The notes: generated from the sequence alone by a model not told the origin. A stretch of 64,000 bases of DNA from Agrobacterium vitis (GCF_013426735.1 NZ_AP023273.1:372001-436000), one strand, 5' to 3'; positions 26,293 to 35,827 are shown, counted from the stretch's first letter. Translations and numbers: made by a program.

Positions 26293-27417
26293 TCACGATC
26301 CTTTCATCGGGGTGTAGACAATGCCATCCAGCCCAAAAGCTTTGGGGCCAACCACATCCAGTGCTTCGCGTGAGCGCAACAGCCCATGGCACGGCAAGGC
26401 AACGATGGCGACGCGCTGGCCATAGCGCAGCATTTCGGTGGTGATGGCTTCGCCGCTATCCACATCCAGCACCAGGATCAGGTCCGGCACGCAGCATTCC
26501 ATCTCACCATCGTGGAAGAACACCAGATTTTCATTCTGGATCAGCACCGAACCGGTTTCGCCATTGTGGGCATCAATGCCGGAAAGCTGCACTTCGCCGC
26601 GCACAAAACCGCCGCGCAAATGGCGTTTCAAATCGCTGATTTTACCGGTGAACAGCTTTTTGCCGTTCTCCTTTTTGCAAATGGCTTCAATCGGGTCATC
26701 ATGGTTTTTCTGCGCAAGCCTGACCACCTGCCCAAGGCTGACGGCTTGCGTGTAGGAATTGGGAATGCCGAATTGCTTGACGAAAGCCCCGGTCATCGGC
26801 GCGGACGCCAATGTGGATGCCCCCCCTTGGGCCACCACGCAGGCCCGAGCCATGCGCTCGTGCCAAAGCTCTGACACCGCATGCTGGAACAGCACAACAT
26901 TGCCATGCACATCGCACATGGCCGATGGCGTAGAGCTGTGGCCGTAGATGGAAAACGTGGTCATCTGCATTTCCGGGAAGGCCCGGCCCATGCCGTCGCA
27001 ATCAATGACAGGAACACCGGTAAGAGCGGCCACGACCAATGGCTCCATGGAATTAGACCCACCGATTTCCTCGCAAGCGATGGCGTCAATGGTCATATCC
27101 AGATGCGCTTCCAGCGCGCGGATGCAGCGCAGACCCTCGCGGCCTTCACGCAAGCGCTCAATACCAACGACAGGCGCACCAATGCCACCCACGGAAACGC
27201 AAAGCGCATCATCATGGATTTTCTGATGTGGCAGAACCGAGAGTGTATAGCCCTCATCCAGCAATTGGCGGGCACGCAGCTTGCCAATATAGGGATTGCC
27301 ACCGCCGCCTGTGCCCAGAATGCCAGCGCCGATTTCCAGCGAGGTCAGATCATCGCGGTCGAAAATCCAGAGGTCTTTCGGGTCAAAATAGTCTTTCGGG
27401 GAAATGATCGCGCTCAT
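26293..27417 (-). CDS. DUF917 (S-methyl-thiohydantoin desulfurase-like) protein, first copy
   Basis: A 374-residue paralogue of the downstream protein: 'ILGTGGGGNPYIGKL', 'CEEIGGSNSMEPLVVAALTG' and 'DCDGMGRAFPEMQM'. The start overlaps the stop of the hydantoinase-like gene by four bases (ATGA), so the subunits are translationally coupled. Differences from the second copy include a longer N-terminus ('FDPKDLWIFDRDDL'). Function as for the family: probably a partner or second active site for hydantoin-type ring opening. Confidence 0.82.
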   Translation of the reverse strand: MSAIISPKDYFDPKDLWIFDRDDLTSLEIGAGILGTGGGGNPYIGKLRARQLLDEGYTLSVLPHQKIHDDALCVSVGGIGAPVVGIERLREGREGLRCIRALEAHLDMTIDAIACEEIGGSNSMEPLVVAALTGVPVIDCDGMGRAFPEMQMTTFSIYGHSSTPSAMCDVHGNVVLFQHAVSELWHERMARACVVAQGGASTLASAPMTGAFVKQFGIPNSYTQAVSLGQVVRLAQKNHDDPIEAICKKENGKKLFTGKISDLKRHLRGGFVRGEVQLSGIDAHNGETGSVLIQNENLVFFHDGEMECCVPDLILVLDVDSGEAITTEMLRYGQRVAIVALPCHGLLRSREALDVVGPKAFGLDGIVYTPMKGS

Positions 27418-28967
27418 GCTTGCCCTCCCATCTCGCCCACGACTTTCACGTGGATGCGGGTGGCATTACCGGGCAGATAGGCCAGCGGCACATCTTCACG
27501 CTCAATCACCTGAATGGTGGTGGGATCAGCGCCCGCGGCAACGGCGTTTTTCGTGGCTTCCTCTTCGGCCTGCTTCAGGCACAACTCGCGAGTGAGGCCA
27601 TTTTCAAGCGCAAAAACCCGGTCTACTTCGCCAGAAATCTGGGCAATGGCAGCACCAACGGCATTGGCAACGGAGAAGTTTTCTGGCCGGATGATCTGAA
27701 AATCACCCAGCTTATCCGGCATCAGAATAGAGCCGCCGCCAACGGCGATGACAGGGATTGGCTCTGGCGAGACCCGGCTGCGCTCAATGGCATTTTCCAG
27801 CATCTGATGGATACGGGCAAGCGCTGCCTTGGCAAGCTCTGGTGAGACATCAGCCACCTTGCTCTTATCGCCCACATCGGCGTGGCCAGCGGCCACAGCA
27901 ATATCGGTGGCCGTCAGCGTTGCGCCGCCAAACACCTTGGCCTCAGAAGTGATGCGATAGCCCACCGATTGCGGACCAACCGTAACCGTTTCCGCTTCAC
28001 CACGCACCAGCGAACCGCCGCCCAGACCAATGGAAAACACATCCGGCATACGGAAATTGGTGCGCACGCCGCCGACATCCACCACCGTTGCCGCCTGACG
28101 CGGAAAGCCCAGATGCAGCGCGCCGACATCCGAGGTCGTGCCGCCAATATCAACCACAATGGCTTCCTGCACCCCGGTGAGGAAGGCCGCACCGCGCATG
28201 GAATTGGTGGGGCCGGAGGCAAAGGTCAGAACCGGGAAATCCTTCACCGTCTCAGCCGCCATCAGCGTGCCGTCGTTCTGGGTGATGTGGAAGGGGCAAG
28301 TGAGACCAGCACTTTTCAGCGCTTCGCCAAAGGCCCGCACGGTTTTGTAAGCCAGTTCCAACAGGCTGGCGTTCATGATCGCCGCACTTTCGCGCTCCAG
28401 CAACCCGATGCGGCCAATGTCGGTGGACATGACCACGGGCAGGCCCGGGCAATGTTCCTGCAAGATCGCTTTGGTCCGCTGCTCCATCGCCGCATTGATC
28501 GGGCCGAACACGCAGGTGACGGCTGCGGCTTTGAGGTTGTTGGCGCGGATTTCACCGGCAATACGCTTGATCTCATCTTCATCCAGCGGCGAAATTTCGC
28601 GGCCATCAAATTCATAGCCGCCGCGCACCATATAGCCGTGCTTGCCCACCACGGGCTTCAGGTCTTCCGGCCAATCAATGGCAGGCGGCAAGCAGGCGGT
28701 GGCGGGCAGGCCGAGGCGGATGGCGGCAACCGGGGTCATATGCTTGCGCTCAATCACCGCATTGGTGAAATGGGTGGTGCCGATCATCACATTGGTCACA
28801 AGGCTGCGGTCAATGCCTGCGGCCTTGATGGCCCCTTCCATGGCCTCGACCACGCCGGTTGTAACGTCCTCCGACGTTGGAGCCTTGATACCGGACAGAA
28901 CCTTGCCGCCCTGCATGACAACGGCATCCGTATTGGTGCCGCCCACATCTATTCCCAATCGGTACAC
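27414..28967 (-). CDS. Hydantoinase A/oxoprolinase-like subunit
   Basis: A 517-residue member of the HyuA/5-oxoprolinase ATPase family. It begins with the acetate-kinase-fold phosphate loop 'YRLGIDVGGTNTDAVV' and has the second phosphate motif 'VVDIGGTTSDVGAL' and the adenosine region 'IGLGGGS'. These proteins open hydantoin, oxoproline or related rings with ATP. The start is read as GTG at 28967, eight bases after AAAGGA; an open frame runs to 29039 but overlaps the ATPase gene end. No HyuB-type partner is present; two DUF917 genes follow instead. Confidence 0.86.
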   Translation of the reverse strand: MYRLGIDVGGTNTDAVVMQGGKVLSGIKAPTSEDVTTGVVEAMEGAIKAAGIDRSLVTNVMIGTTHFTNAVIERKHMTPVAAIRLGLPATACLPPAIDWPEDLKPVVGKHGYMVRGGYEFDGREISPLDEDEIKRIAGEIRANNLKAAAVTCVFGPINAAMEQRTKAILQEHCPGLPVVMSTDIGRIGLLERESAAIMNASLLELAYKTVRAFGEALKSAGLTCPFHITQNDGTLMAAETVKDFPVLTFASGPTNSMRGAAFLTGVQEAIVVDIGGTTSDVGALHLGFPRQAATVVDVGGVRTNFRMPDVFSIGLGGGSLVRGEAETVTVGPQSVGYRITSEAKVFGGATLTATDIAVAAGHADVGDKSKVADVSPELAKAALARIHQMLENAIERSRVSPEPIPVIAVGGGSILMPDKLGDFQIIRPENFSVANAVGAAIAQISGEVDRVFALENGLTRELCLKQAEEEATKNAVAAGADPTTIQVIEREDVPLAYLPGNATRIHVKVVGEMGGQA

Positions 28968-28992
28968 GTGTGTTTTCCTTTCAACAACGGGT

Positions 28993-30660
28993 TCACAGTC
29001 CGGTGCTTTGCACCAGAAAGCGGCCTCGTTCCTCTTCACTAATGGTGGGTTTCAACGCCTCTTGCGTATCGGTCAGAACCGGAATGGCGGCAATCAGGGC
29101 GCGGGTGTAAGCGTGGTGGGCTGTCGTGAACACTTCGGCAGGCGTGCCCTGTTCAACGATTTCGCCCTTGTACATGATGACAATGCGCGAGCAGAAATTG
29201 CGCATCAAAGACAGATCATGAGAAATGATCACATAGGTCAGGCCAAGCTTTGCCCGCAGGTCTAACAGCAGCTCAATCACGGTTTTCTGCACCGAGACAT
29301 CCAGCGCCGAGGTTGGCTCATCCAGAATGATGATCTGCGGATTGGCGGCCAAGGCGCGGGCAATCGCCACCCGTTGCTTTTGCCCGCCTGAGAGTTCATG
29401 CGGGTATTTTGAGACGAAATTGGCGGGCAGACGCACGAGGTCCAAAAGCTCGACCATGCGCGCTTTGCACTGGCCTTTATCAAGGCCCACATGGGCCAGC
29501 GGCACAGCCAAAATCTGCTCCACCGTGCGCTTCGGGTTAAGCGATGTGCCGGGATTTTGATAGACGATCTGGCTGAGGCGCAAAGCGCCATCTCTGGGCG
29601 TGCCGCGCACAACAATCTCGCCATCGCTGGGCTGCAACAGGTTCATCATCATCCGCGCCAGCGTGGTTTTGCCAGAGCCACTTTCTCCGGCAAGGCCAAA
29701 AATTTCGCCCTCATTGACCTGAAGATTGATGTTGTTGACCGCCAGATGGCCGCGCTTTGCGCCAAACAGCGCCCGCTTGGCATAGAGTTTACGCACATTG
29801 CTCAGGGTAATGATCGGGGCCTTGTCGCTGACCGGCTGATCAACCACACCCTCGCCATAGAGCGGCGGCACCGCCGCCATCAACTCACGCGTATAGGCTT
29901 GCTGCGGGGCCTGAAACACGGATTTCAACACCCCCTGTTCGACAATGCGGCCATGCTGCATAACGATCACCCGGTCCGCCGTCTGGCGCACCACGCCGAG
30001 ATTGTGGGTGATCATCAGCAGCGACAGACCTTCTTCCGACACCAGCCGATTGATCAGCCGCAAGATTTCATCCTGCGTGGTCACATCCAGTGCCGTGCCC
30101 GGCTCGTCGGCAATCAACAGATCCGGCTGATGCAAAAGCGCCAGCGCGATCAACACCCTTTGACGCATGCCGCCCGACAGCTCAAATGGCCAGGCGTTGA
30201 ACACCCGCTCCACATCGCCCAATTGCACCTTGCGCAACACCTCGAAAATCCGCTGTTTGCGGCCCTTCGGCGTGTCATAGATGCCCTGATTGCGATCGGC
30301 ATAATGCATCACGTCTTCCAGATGCCGACCAATGCGAAACACCGGGTTGAAGGAGGACAGCGGGTCCTGCATGATGATGGAAAAGGCAGTACCTTTCAGC
30401 TTGTTGCGTTCACCGGATGGCAGGCTCAACAATTGCCGCCCGCGATAGGCTATCGAGCCCGCCTCCACCTTGGCATTGCTAGGCAACGTGCCAAGAATGG
30501 CCTTGGAGGTTACGGATTTGCCCGATCCGGTTTCGCCAATCAGCGCAACCCGCTCTCCGGCATCGATGGTGAAAGAGATGTCGTGCAACACACGGTTCAC
30601 CCGGCCATAGCCAGAGAAGGCAACGGTCAAATCCTGCACGCGCAGCAAGGGATCAGCCAT
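28993..30660 (-). CDS. Peptide-type ABC transporter, fused double ATP-binding protein
   Basis: A 555-residue fusion of two oligopeptide-type ATPases (DppD+DppF arrangement). First half: '[15 protein letters not shown]', '[18 protein letters not shown]', 'LLIADEPGTALDVTTQDEI'. Second half: 'GESGSGKTTLARMMM', 'ELSGGQKQRVAIARALA', '[19 protein letters not shown]'. In the first Walker B the usual 'PTTALD' is 'PGTALD', a mild variation. The start is the ATG at 30660, seven bases after GGAGG. It drives the permease pair upstream in the operon. Confidence 0.92.
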   Translation of the reverse strand: MADPLLRVQDLTVAFSGYGRVNRVLHDISFTIDAGERVALIGETGSGKSVTSKAILGTLPSNAKVEAGSIAYRGRQLLSLPSGERNKLKGTAFSIIMQDPLSSFNPVFRIGRHLEDVMHYADRNQGIYDTPKGRKQRIFEVLRKVQLGDVERVFNAWPFELSGGMRQRVLIALALLHQPDLLIADEPGTALDVTTQDEILRLINRLVSEEGLSLLMITHNLGVVRQTADRVIVMQHGRIVEQGVLKSVFQAPQQAYTRELMAAVPPLYGEGVVDQPVSDKAPIITLSNVRKLYAKRALFGAKRGHLAVNNINLQVNEGEIFGLAGESGSGKTTLARMMMNLLQPSDGEIVVRGTPRDGALRLSQIVYQNPGTSLNPKRTVEQILAVPLAHVGLDKGQCKARMVELLDLVRLPANFVSKYPHELSGGQKQRVAIARALAANPQIIILDEPTSALDVSVQKTVIELLLDLRAKLGLTYVIISHDLSLMRNFCSRIVIMYKGEIVEQGTPAEVFTTAHHAYTRALIAAIPVLTDTQEALKPTISEEERGRFLVQSTGL

Positions 30661-30662
30661 GG

Positions 30663-31523
30663 TCACGCCTCCACATCAAACATGTCGCGCAAGCCATCGC
30701 CCAGCAGGTTGAAGCCAAGGGTGGCGTAGAAAATCGCGCCACCAGGGGCCAGCACTTCCCACCATTTTTCCGGCAAAAACTGACGGCCATCGGCCACCAT
30801 CGAGCCAAGGTCTGGCGTTGGCGGCTTCACCCCAAAACCGAGGAAGGACAGCGTTGCGCCAAAAAGGATGACAAAAGCCGCATCCAGTGTGGTCTTCACC
30901 GAAATCACGGCAATGCAATTGGGCAGGATTTCCCGAAACAGGATATGAATGGGGCCAGCACCGGCGAGACGCGCCGCCTCGATAAAATCTTCACCGGCAA
31001 TGGACACCGTGACGCGGTAGACAAGCCGCGCATGCCAGGTCCACCACAAAAGCGTAATCGCAATCATCGCATTGATCAGGTTTGGCTCCAGCACGTTGCC
31101 AATCGCCAGCGCCATCACCAGCGGCGGAATGGCCAGCATGATATTGGTAAATCCGGTGATCAACCGCTCGGTCCAGCCGCCGAAATAGCCAGCGCACAGA
31201 CCCAGTACCGCTCCAACAGGCACCGAAATTCCCAACACGCCAAACACCAGCAGCAATGAGACACGAAAGCCAAAAATGGTGCGGGTGAACAGATCGCGGC
31301 CCACCTTGTCGGTCCCAAACCAGTTGGTGAGGTTTGGCGGATTGTGGCGATGACGAAAATCGACAATAGAACCGATGTGACTGGGAAAGAGTGTGATCAG
31401 TGGTGCAACTACGGCCATCACGACCACTGAAATCACAATCAACGCGCCGATCAAGGCGGCAGGATTGCGGGAAAAGCGGTACCAGCTCATGTAACCGGCG
31501 GAGAGATCTTGTTCGCTCATCAT
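30663..31523 (-). CDS. Peptide-type ABC transporter permease, DppC type
   Basis: A 286-residue permease with the DppC N-terminal segment (TM1 about 24-44), 'NWFGTDKVGRDLFTRTIFG' and the EAA loop 'EDFIEAARLAGAGPIHILFR'. The end carries the family tail '[17 protein letters not shown]'. It overlaps the upstream DppB-type gene by four bases and lies two bases before the ATPase start, so it belongs to a tightly coupled operon. Confidence 0.92.
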   Translation of the reverse strand: MMSEQDLSAGYMSWYRFSRNPAALIGALIVISVVVMAVVAPLITLFPSHIGSIVDFRHRHNPPNLTNWFGTDKVGRDLFTRTIFGFRVSLLLVFGVLGISVPVGAVLGLCAGYFGGWTERLITGFTNIMLAIPPLVMALAIGNVLEPNLINAMIAITLLWWTWHARLVYRVTVSIAGEDFIEAARLAGAGPIHILFREILPNCIAVISVKTTLDAAFVILFGATLSFLGFGVKPPTPDLGSMVADGRQFLPEKWWEVLAPGGAIFYATLGFNLLGDGLRDMFDVEA

Positions 31524-32548
31524 TGGCCTCCCCGAAAACGCAGACGCGGATCAATCAGGCTGACAACCAGATCGATGACAAGATTGGCGAGGATGAAAAA
31601 CAGGCCGGAAATCAGCACCACGGCCATCAGGGCGTTCAGGTCTTTTTGCAAAATGGCGTTGAGACCGTAAGACGCAAACCCGCCCCAGCCAAACACCATT
31701 TCCACCACAAAGGCATTGCCAATCAGCGAGGCAAATTCCAGCCCCATGATGGTCAGGGGCGCAACAGACGACAGCTTGAGCAGGTAACGAAAGGTCACAA
31801 CATAATCCGGCACGCCAAAACTCAGCAGTGTCAACACATGGTCCTTGCGCTGATTTTCAATCATCGCCGAGCGCATGATGCGGGTAATCTGGCCAATGCC
31901 AGCCATGGCCAGTGCCAATGCGGGAAAAACCAGATGCTGAAGGGCATCGGTGAACACATCAAACCGGCCATGGATCAGGCTATCGACCAGTAGAAAGCCG
32001 GTTGGCCCGGCGGGGGCGTGTAGATCGAAATTCACCTGCCCCAACAAAGGCCAGCCCGGTAGAAAATTCGCGGCAAACAATTGCAGGCCGATGGCAAACA
32101 GAAAGGACGGCACCGTGACGCCAATCATCGAAAATAACCGCCCGATATTATCGATCCAGGTGTTGCGGTGGCGTGCGGTGATGACGCCAAGGGGAATGGC
32201 AATCAGCAGATCGAGAATGACCGTCACCACCACAAGCTCCAGCGTGGCGGGGAGAAATTCAACAACATCATGAATGACGGGACGATGTGACGACAGCGAT
32301 TGGCCAAGATCACCTTGCAGGGCATTCGTGATGTAGCGGCCATATTGCACGAGGACAGGCTGATCGAGCCCCATTTCACGGGCAAGCGCCGTGACCTGTT
32401 CCAGCGATGCCGATGGCCCCAGCGCCATGCGGGCCGGATCGCCCGGCACCACGCGGGCCAGCGCAAAAATCATCAAAGACAGCACGAACAGCACCATGAC
32501 AACGGAAAATACCCGCCTCACGATCTGCTCGACAATATGCAAAATCAT
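31520..32548 (-). CDS. Peptide-type ABC transporter permease, DppB type
   Basis: A 342-residue permease, first gene of the operon. 'LARVVPGDPARMALG' after TM1, six membrane segments and the closing 'LIDPRLRFRGG' match the family. The EAA loop 'DHVLTLLSFGVPDYVVTFRY' is divergent. The ATG at 32548 is preferred over the ATG at 32572, which has no ribosome-binding site. Two direct repeats (32609-32644) lie 60-100 bases upstream and are candidate activator sites. Confidence 0.88.
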   Translation of the reverse strand: MILHIVEQIVRRVFSVVMVLFVLSLMIFALARVVPGDPARMALGPSASLEQVTALAREMGLDQPVLVQYGRYITNALQGDLGQSLSSHRPVIHDVVEFLPATLELVVVTVILDLLIAIPLGVITARHRNTWIDNIGRLFSMIGVTVPSFLFAIGLQLFAANFLPGWPLLGQVNFDLHAPAGPTGFLLVDSLIHGRFDVFTDALQHLVFPALALAMAGIGQITRIMRSAMIENQRKDHVLTLLSFGVPDYVVTFRYLLKLSSVAPLTIMGLEFASLIGNAFVVEMVFGWGGFASYGLNAILQKDLNALMAVVLISGLFFILANLVIDLVVSLIDPRLRFRGGQ

Positions 32549-32608
32549 CCCGCCATTCCCTCTTTGCGCCATGGTGGCTCGGAAGGACTGGCAAGAGCAA
32601 TGTGGGCG

Positions 32609-32644
32609 AAGGATAGGTTTTTACAAAATAAGGATAGGTTTTAG
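32609..32644 (-). promoter_or_regulatory. Two direct repeats with 21-base period, candidate activator sites
   Basis: The 13-base sequence aaggataggtttt occurs at 32609-32621 and 32630-32642. The 21-base period equals two helical turns, so both would face the same side of the DNA. They precede the transporter operon and follow the gene of a MalT-like activator; MalT-type proteins are known to bind direct repeats. Confidence 0.6.
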
Positions 32645-32722
32645 GGCATTTCAAGCCATGATCGGAACCGCTTTGCGGGCGGTGCGCAAGACAAGGAGCT
32701 AAAGTATTTCAGCAGGGAACGA

Positions 32723-35062
32723 TTAGCGCACCCAACCCAGCGCCCTCGCCGCCGCAATCGCCTCATGACGCCGGGAACAGCCAAGTTTGCGATAGAGATT
32801 TTTCAGATGAAATTTCACCGTAGGCTCCGAAATGCCGCTGTTGCGGGCAATCAGCTTGTTGGAGGCACCTTCCGCCAACATGGTCAGGATTTTCAGCTCC
32901 TGCTGGGTCAGCCGGGTTCGGGCCGCAGCAAGACTGTTGTGACGCCCCTTGTCCAGCCGCCTTAGGATGGCCCGCGCCGGGGTCGCCGCCATCACGAACT
33001 CGGACATGCGCTTGTCTTGCAGCAGGTGATCGAGAAACAGCCATTCCTCTGAAAGGGCCGTCAGTCCGCCATGGCTTGCGCAGCGTTCAAACACCTGTCG
33101 CAGCAGAGTGCGGGCTCTGGAATTTTGCTGCGTTTGCCGCAAGACGAAGGCCAGCCAGAGGGAAACCGCAATTTCCTGCCTGACCAGCAGATGCGGGTTG
33201 GTCAGCATCACCTCAAGCTTGCGGTCGAGATGGGGAAAGGCCGGACGCTCGTAGGAGATTTGCCGCAGCCAGCTCAAGGCCAGCGTAATCTCGTCTCTAC
33301 CCGCCAGGCGGGCCAGAGCCTCCTGCGCACTTTCAATCCACACCCGATCAAACCCGGCCCGCAACGGCGCAAGCAGACGGGTCGCATCGCCCCAGCAATT
33401 GCCGCTTTGCAGGATCTGCGCCTTACGCACATCCAGCGAGAGACGAAACTGCCGATTCATCGGTTGGTAAACGCTCCAGCCATCGAGAAAGCGAAGAGCG
33501 ACGCGGGTGGACATGTGGACGCTCAAGGCGTGGCTGCCGTAGTAGATGGCGACATCGGCCAGACTTGGCCATAACTCGCCCGCAATCATTGCGGCCATCT
33601 CTTCCTGCAAAAAGCCAAGCAGCACCGCTGGCTCGCCGTTTTCATAGGCCATGCAAGCTGTCACCAGGTCAAGAAAGCGACGATCTCCGGGACTGTCAAA
33701 GTCTGTTTTTGCCAGCATGTCCTCGGCAAGCCGCAGAGACTGGCCCATCCGGTTGAAATCAGAGGTCAAAAGGCTGAGCACCGATTGATGCAGCGCTATA
33801 TAGAAGCACAGAATGGGACAATCCGCCTGCCGATAGGCCTTCATGGCCTTTGCGGCCATGCCATTTGCCTCTTCATAGCGCCGGAGCCGAAGGAAAAACT
33901 CCAGCATGGCATTGTAAAACGATCCACGCTGCTCCGGCTCGTCCAGGGGCAACTCCCCACCAATCTCAAACAGCGCTTCCAGCAATCTGTCGGTCGGCGT
34001 AACATCCTCGTAAATCAGCACCGTGATACGAAACAGCCTGACACGCAGGGAAAGCACGCTATCGCCCGAGAAAACGGCCATGACATTGCGCATTTCAACC
34101 CCGAAGCGCTGGACCAGAAATTGCATTGCCCATGCGACATCACCGGCTTTGATCATCAGAAAGGCGTGACTGATGGCCAGTTCTTCCGGCAGATCATCAC
34201 AGCCCGCCTCAAGACCTGTCACCACCCGCAAGAACGCATCATGGCCCAGCCGATAATAGAGAAACCAGCCGCCTGCCTTGCAAAACAGGGACAGTGCGTC
34301 CTTGCCCTGACCGCACGCCAGCAACCGCAGGATCACCGCCTCCAGATTTCGCGGGTTGCAGCGTAAAGCCTGCGCCAGAACCCCGGATGGATCGGCAGCC
34401 CGTGACGGATCGGCAAGACGTCGGAGCATTTCTTGCTCCAGCGCGCCGGGCAAAGCGCTCTTGATTCTTTGGCAGGCTGCGGTGGCGGGATGGGCAAGCG
34501 GAGGCAGACGCATGGCAAGCCAGGACGGCCAACTCTCTCCACAGACCAGAAGCGCCGACATATCAGCATCATCCAGGCCAGCCAGACAGTCTTCGGCCAG
34601 AAACGTCGAAAGCCGGCTCTGTCCAGCAAGCGCATCCTGACACTCTATCCCCGGCGACAACAGGACCGGCCAGCCGGCACATCTGTCCCAATCACGTCTG
34701 CTCAATCCGCCCTGCGGCAGCAGAAGATCCTCACCATCAAGATCCAGCACCTGACCATAGAGGCGCAGCCGGTCCAGCCCGGGCAAGCTCTCGCCGGGGC
34801 GCAGGGCAATGGCATAGCGGTTTCCTTGCTCAAGCCGCGAAAGGTCAGGAGAGATGGTTGGGCGATCATAGACCGTCCACCGGGCGGCATCAGCCCCAAG
34901 CGCCGCGATCAGTGCCTGGAAAAGCCAGGTCTTGCCAAAGCCTGGGGGCGCAGTCACGACGATAACAGGGCAGATGTCATGGACAATGCGCGCGATCAGA
35001 TCGCTTCGCGCAATCGGCGCATTGAGTGGTTGGGTCATGAATTTCGCATCATACTTCAACAT
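32723..35062 (-). CDS. MalT-like LuxR-family ATP-dependent regulator
   Basis: A 779-residue signal-transduction ATPase-type regulator. Walker A 'APPGFGKTW' at 38-46, then a large helical, TPR-like region (about 250-690) and a C-terminal LuxR helix-turn-helix (about 715-775: 'LTQQELKILTMLAEGASNKL', 'SGISEPTVKFHLKNLYRKLG'). Length and architecture match MalT/AcoK regulators, though the NTPase region is short and shows weak Walker B. It is directly upstream of the transporter/hydantoinase operon on the same strand and probably activates it. A second in-frame ATG at 35038 is possible as start. Confidence 0.88.
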   Translation of the reverse strand: MLKYDAKFMTQPLNAPIARSDLIARIVHDICPVIVVTAPPGFGKTWLFQALIAALGADAARWTVYDRPTISPDLSRLEQGNRYAIALRPGESLPGLDRLRLYGQVLDLDGEDLLLPQGGLSRRDWDRCAGWPVLLSPGIECQDALAGQSRLSTFLAEDCLAGLDDADMSALLVCGESWPSWLAMRLPPLAHPATAACQRIKSALPGALEQEMLRRLADPSRAADPSGVLAQALRCNPRNLEAVILRLLACGQGKDALSLFCKAGGWFLYYRLGHDAFLRVVTGLEAGCDDLPEELAISHAFLMIKAGDVAWAMQFLVQRFGVEMRNVMAVFSGDSVLSLRVRLFRITVLIYEDVTPTDRLLEALFEIGGELPLDEPEQRGSFYNAMLEFFLRLRRYEEANGMAAKAMKAYRQADCPILCFYIALHQSVLSLLTSDFNRMGQSLRLAEDMLAKTDFDSPGDRRFLDLVTACMAYENGEPAVLLGFLQEEMAAMIAGELWPSLADVAIYYGSHALSVHMSTRVALRFLDGWSVYQPMNRQFRLSLDVRKAQILQSGNCWGDATRLLAPLRAGFDRVWIESAQEALARLAGRDEITLALSWLRQISYERPAFPHLDRKLEVMLTNPHLLVRQEIAVSLWLAFVLRQTQQNSRARTLLRQVFERCASHGGLTALSEEWLFLDHLLQDKRMSEFVMAATPARAILRRLDKGRHNSLAAARTRLTQQELKILTMLAEGASNKLIARNSGISEPTVKFHLKNLYRKLGCSRRHEAIAAARALGWVR

Positions 35063-35131
35063 CAGCGCTTACAGTCTGCCCAAGAGACCAAAACGCCATT
35101 ATGACATTCTAATCACAGTATGACATATCAA

Positions 35132-35782
35132 TCACCGGGCGGCCATGTTGGCAACGAGGTCGCTGAACCTTTCACCCTGAACGGCCACATGCATTCCGAG
35201 CAACCGTCTTGTCTCCTCGACATCGCCTTTGAAAAGCGCCTCGACAATCGCCCCATGTTCGGAAAATGACGTCGACAGGCGGTTGCGCACCCGCAATTGC
35301 AGCCGCCTGTAGGGTCGCAGGCGACGATGCAACTGGTTGCACTGCTCCTCCAGAAATTCGCTCCGGCTTGCCGCATAGATCGCCTTGTGAAAGGCTTCGT
35401 TGTCATAATAATAGCTATCGCTGTCGCCAGCGCCCGCGGAGATTTCACACCGCTTATGGGCCTCAAGAATGGCCTCTTTGGACTGCTCATCCAGCCGGCG
35501 GGCAGCAAGCGAACCAGCCAGACCTTCCAGTTCGGCCATGACCTCGAACATTTGATAGATACGGTGCGGCCCCGGATCGATGACGACGGCCCCACGGCGC
35601 GGACGGATCTCGATAAGGCCAATGGCGTTCAGCTGTATCAGCGCCTCGCGCACGGGTGTGCGCGACACGCCGAACCGGTTGGCCAGCAAGGTCTCATCCA
35701 AGCGGAGACCGGGCGCAAATTCATGAGACAAAATCGCATTTTCAATTTCGTCTCGCAGCCAACGCCCCGCGTTTTCAGACAT
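35132..35782 (-). CDS. matR: GntR-family regulator of malonate genes, MatR-like
   Basis: A 216-residue FadR-subfamily regulator: winged helix-turn-helix (1-70, 'LANRFGVSRTPVREALIQL', 'IEIRPRRGAVV') and an FCD effector domain (about 80-205). It is divergent from matABC, and the palindrome TCTTGTATACAAGA lies between them, close to the published-type MatR recognition sequence as I remember it. The start is the ATG at 35782, eight bases after GGAGG; an ATG at 35797 is in frame but upstream of the ribosome-binding site. Effector expected to be malonate. Confidence 0.88.
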   Translation of the reverse strand: MSENAGRWLRDEIENAILSHEFAPGLRLDETLLANRFGVSRTPVREALIQLNAIGLIEIRPRRGAVVIDPGPHRIYQMFEVMAELEGLAGSLAARRLDEQSKEAILEAHKRCEISAGAGDSDSYYYDNEAFHKAIYAASRSEFLEEQCNQLHRRLRPYRRLQLRVRNRLSTSFSEHGAIVEALFKGDVEETRRLLGMHVAVQGERFSDLVANMAAR

Positions 35783-35813
35783 GCATCTGGCCTCCATAAT
35801 GCAATTTTTCCAT

Positions 35814-35827
35814 TCTTGTATACAAGA
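35814..35827. promoter_or_regulatory. MatR operator palindrome
   Basis: Perfect 14-base palindrome TCTTGTATACAAGA. A TTGACA -35-like box follows at 35831-35836 toward matA, so bound MatR would block the matA promoter and the matR start region together. Confidence 0.8.

Noticed and set aside
32630..32642. CRISPR-like repeat
   Set aside because: Only two copies of a 13-base direct repeat with an eight-base gap; the spacing fits regulator sites and not a CRISPR array.
23598..35062. Horizontally acquired island for the hydantoinase/DUF917 importer region
   Set aside because: Slightly different codon flavour was suspected, but no integrase, tRNA junction, direct repeat boundary or clear composition break can be shown by eye.
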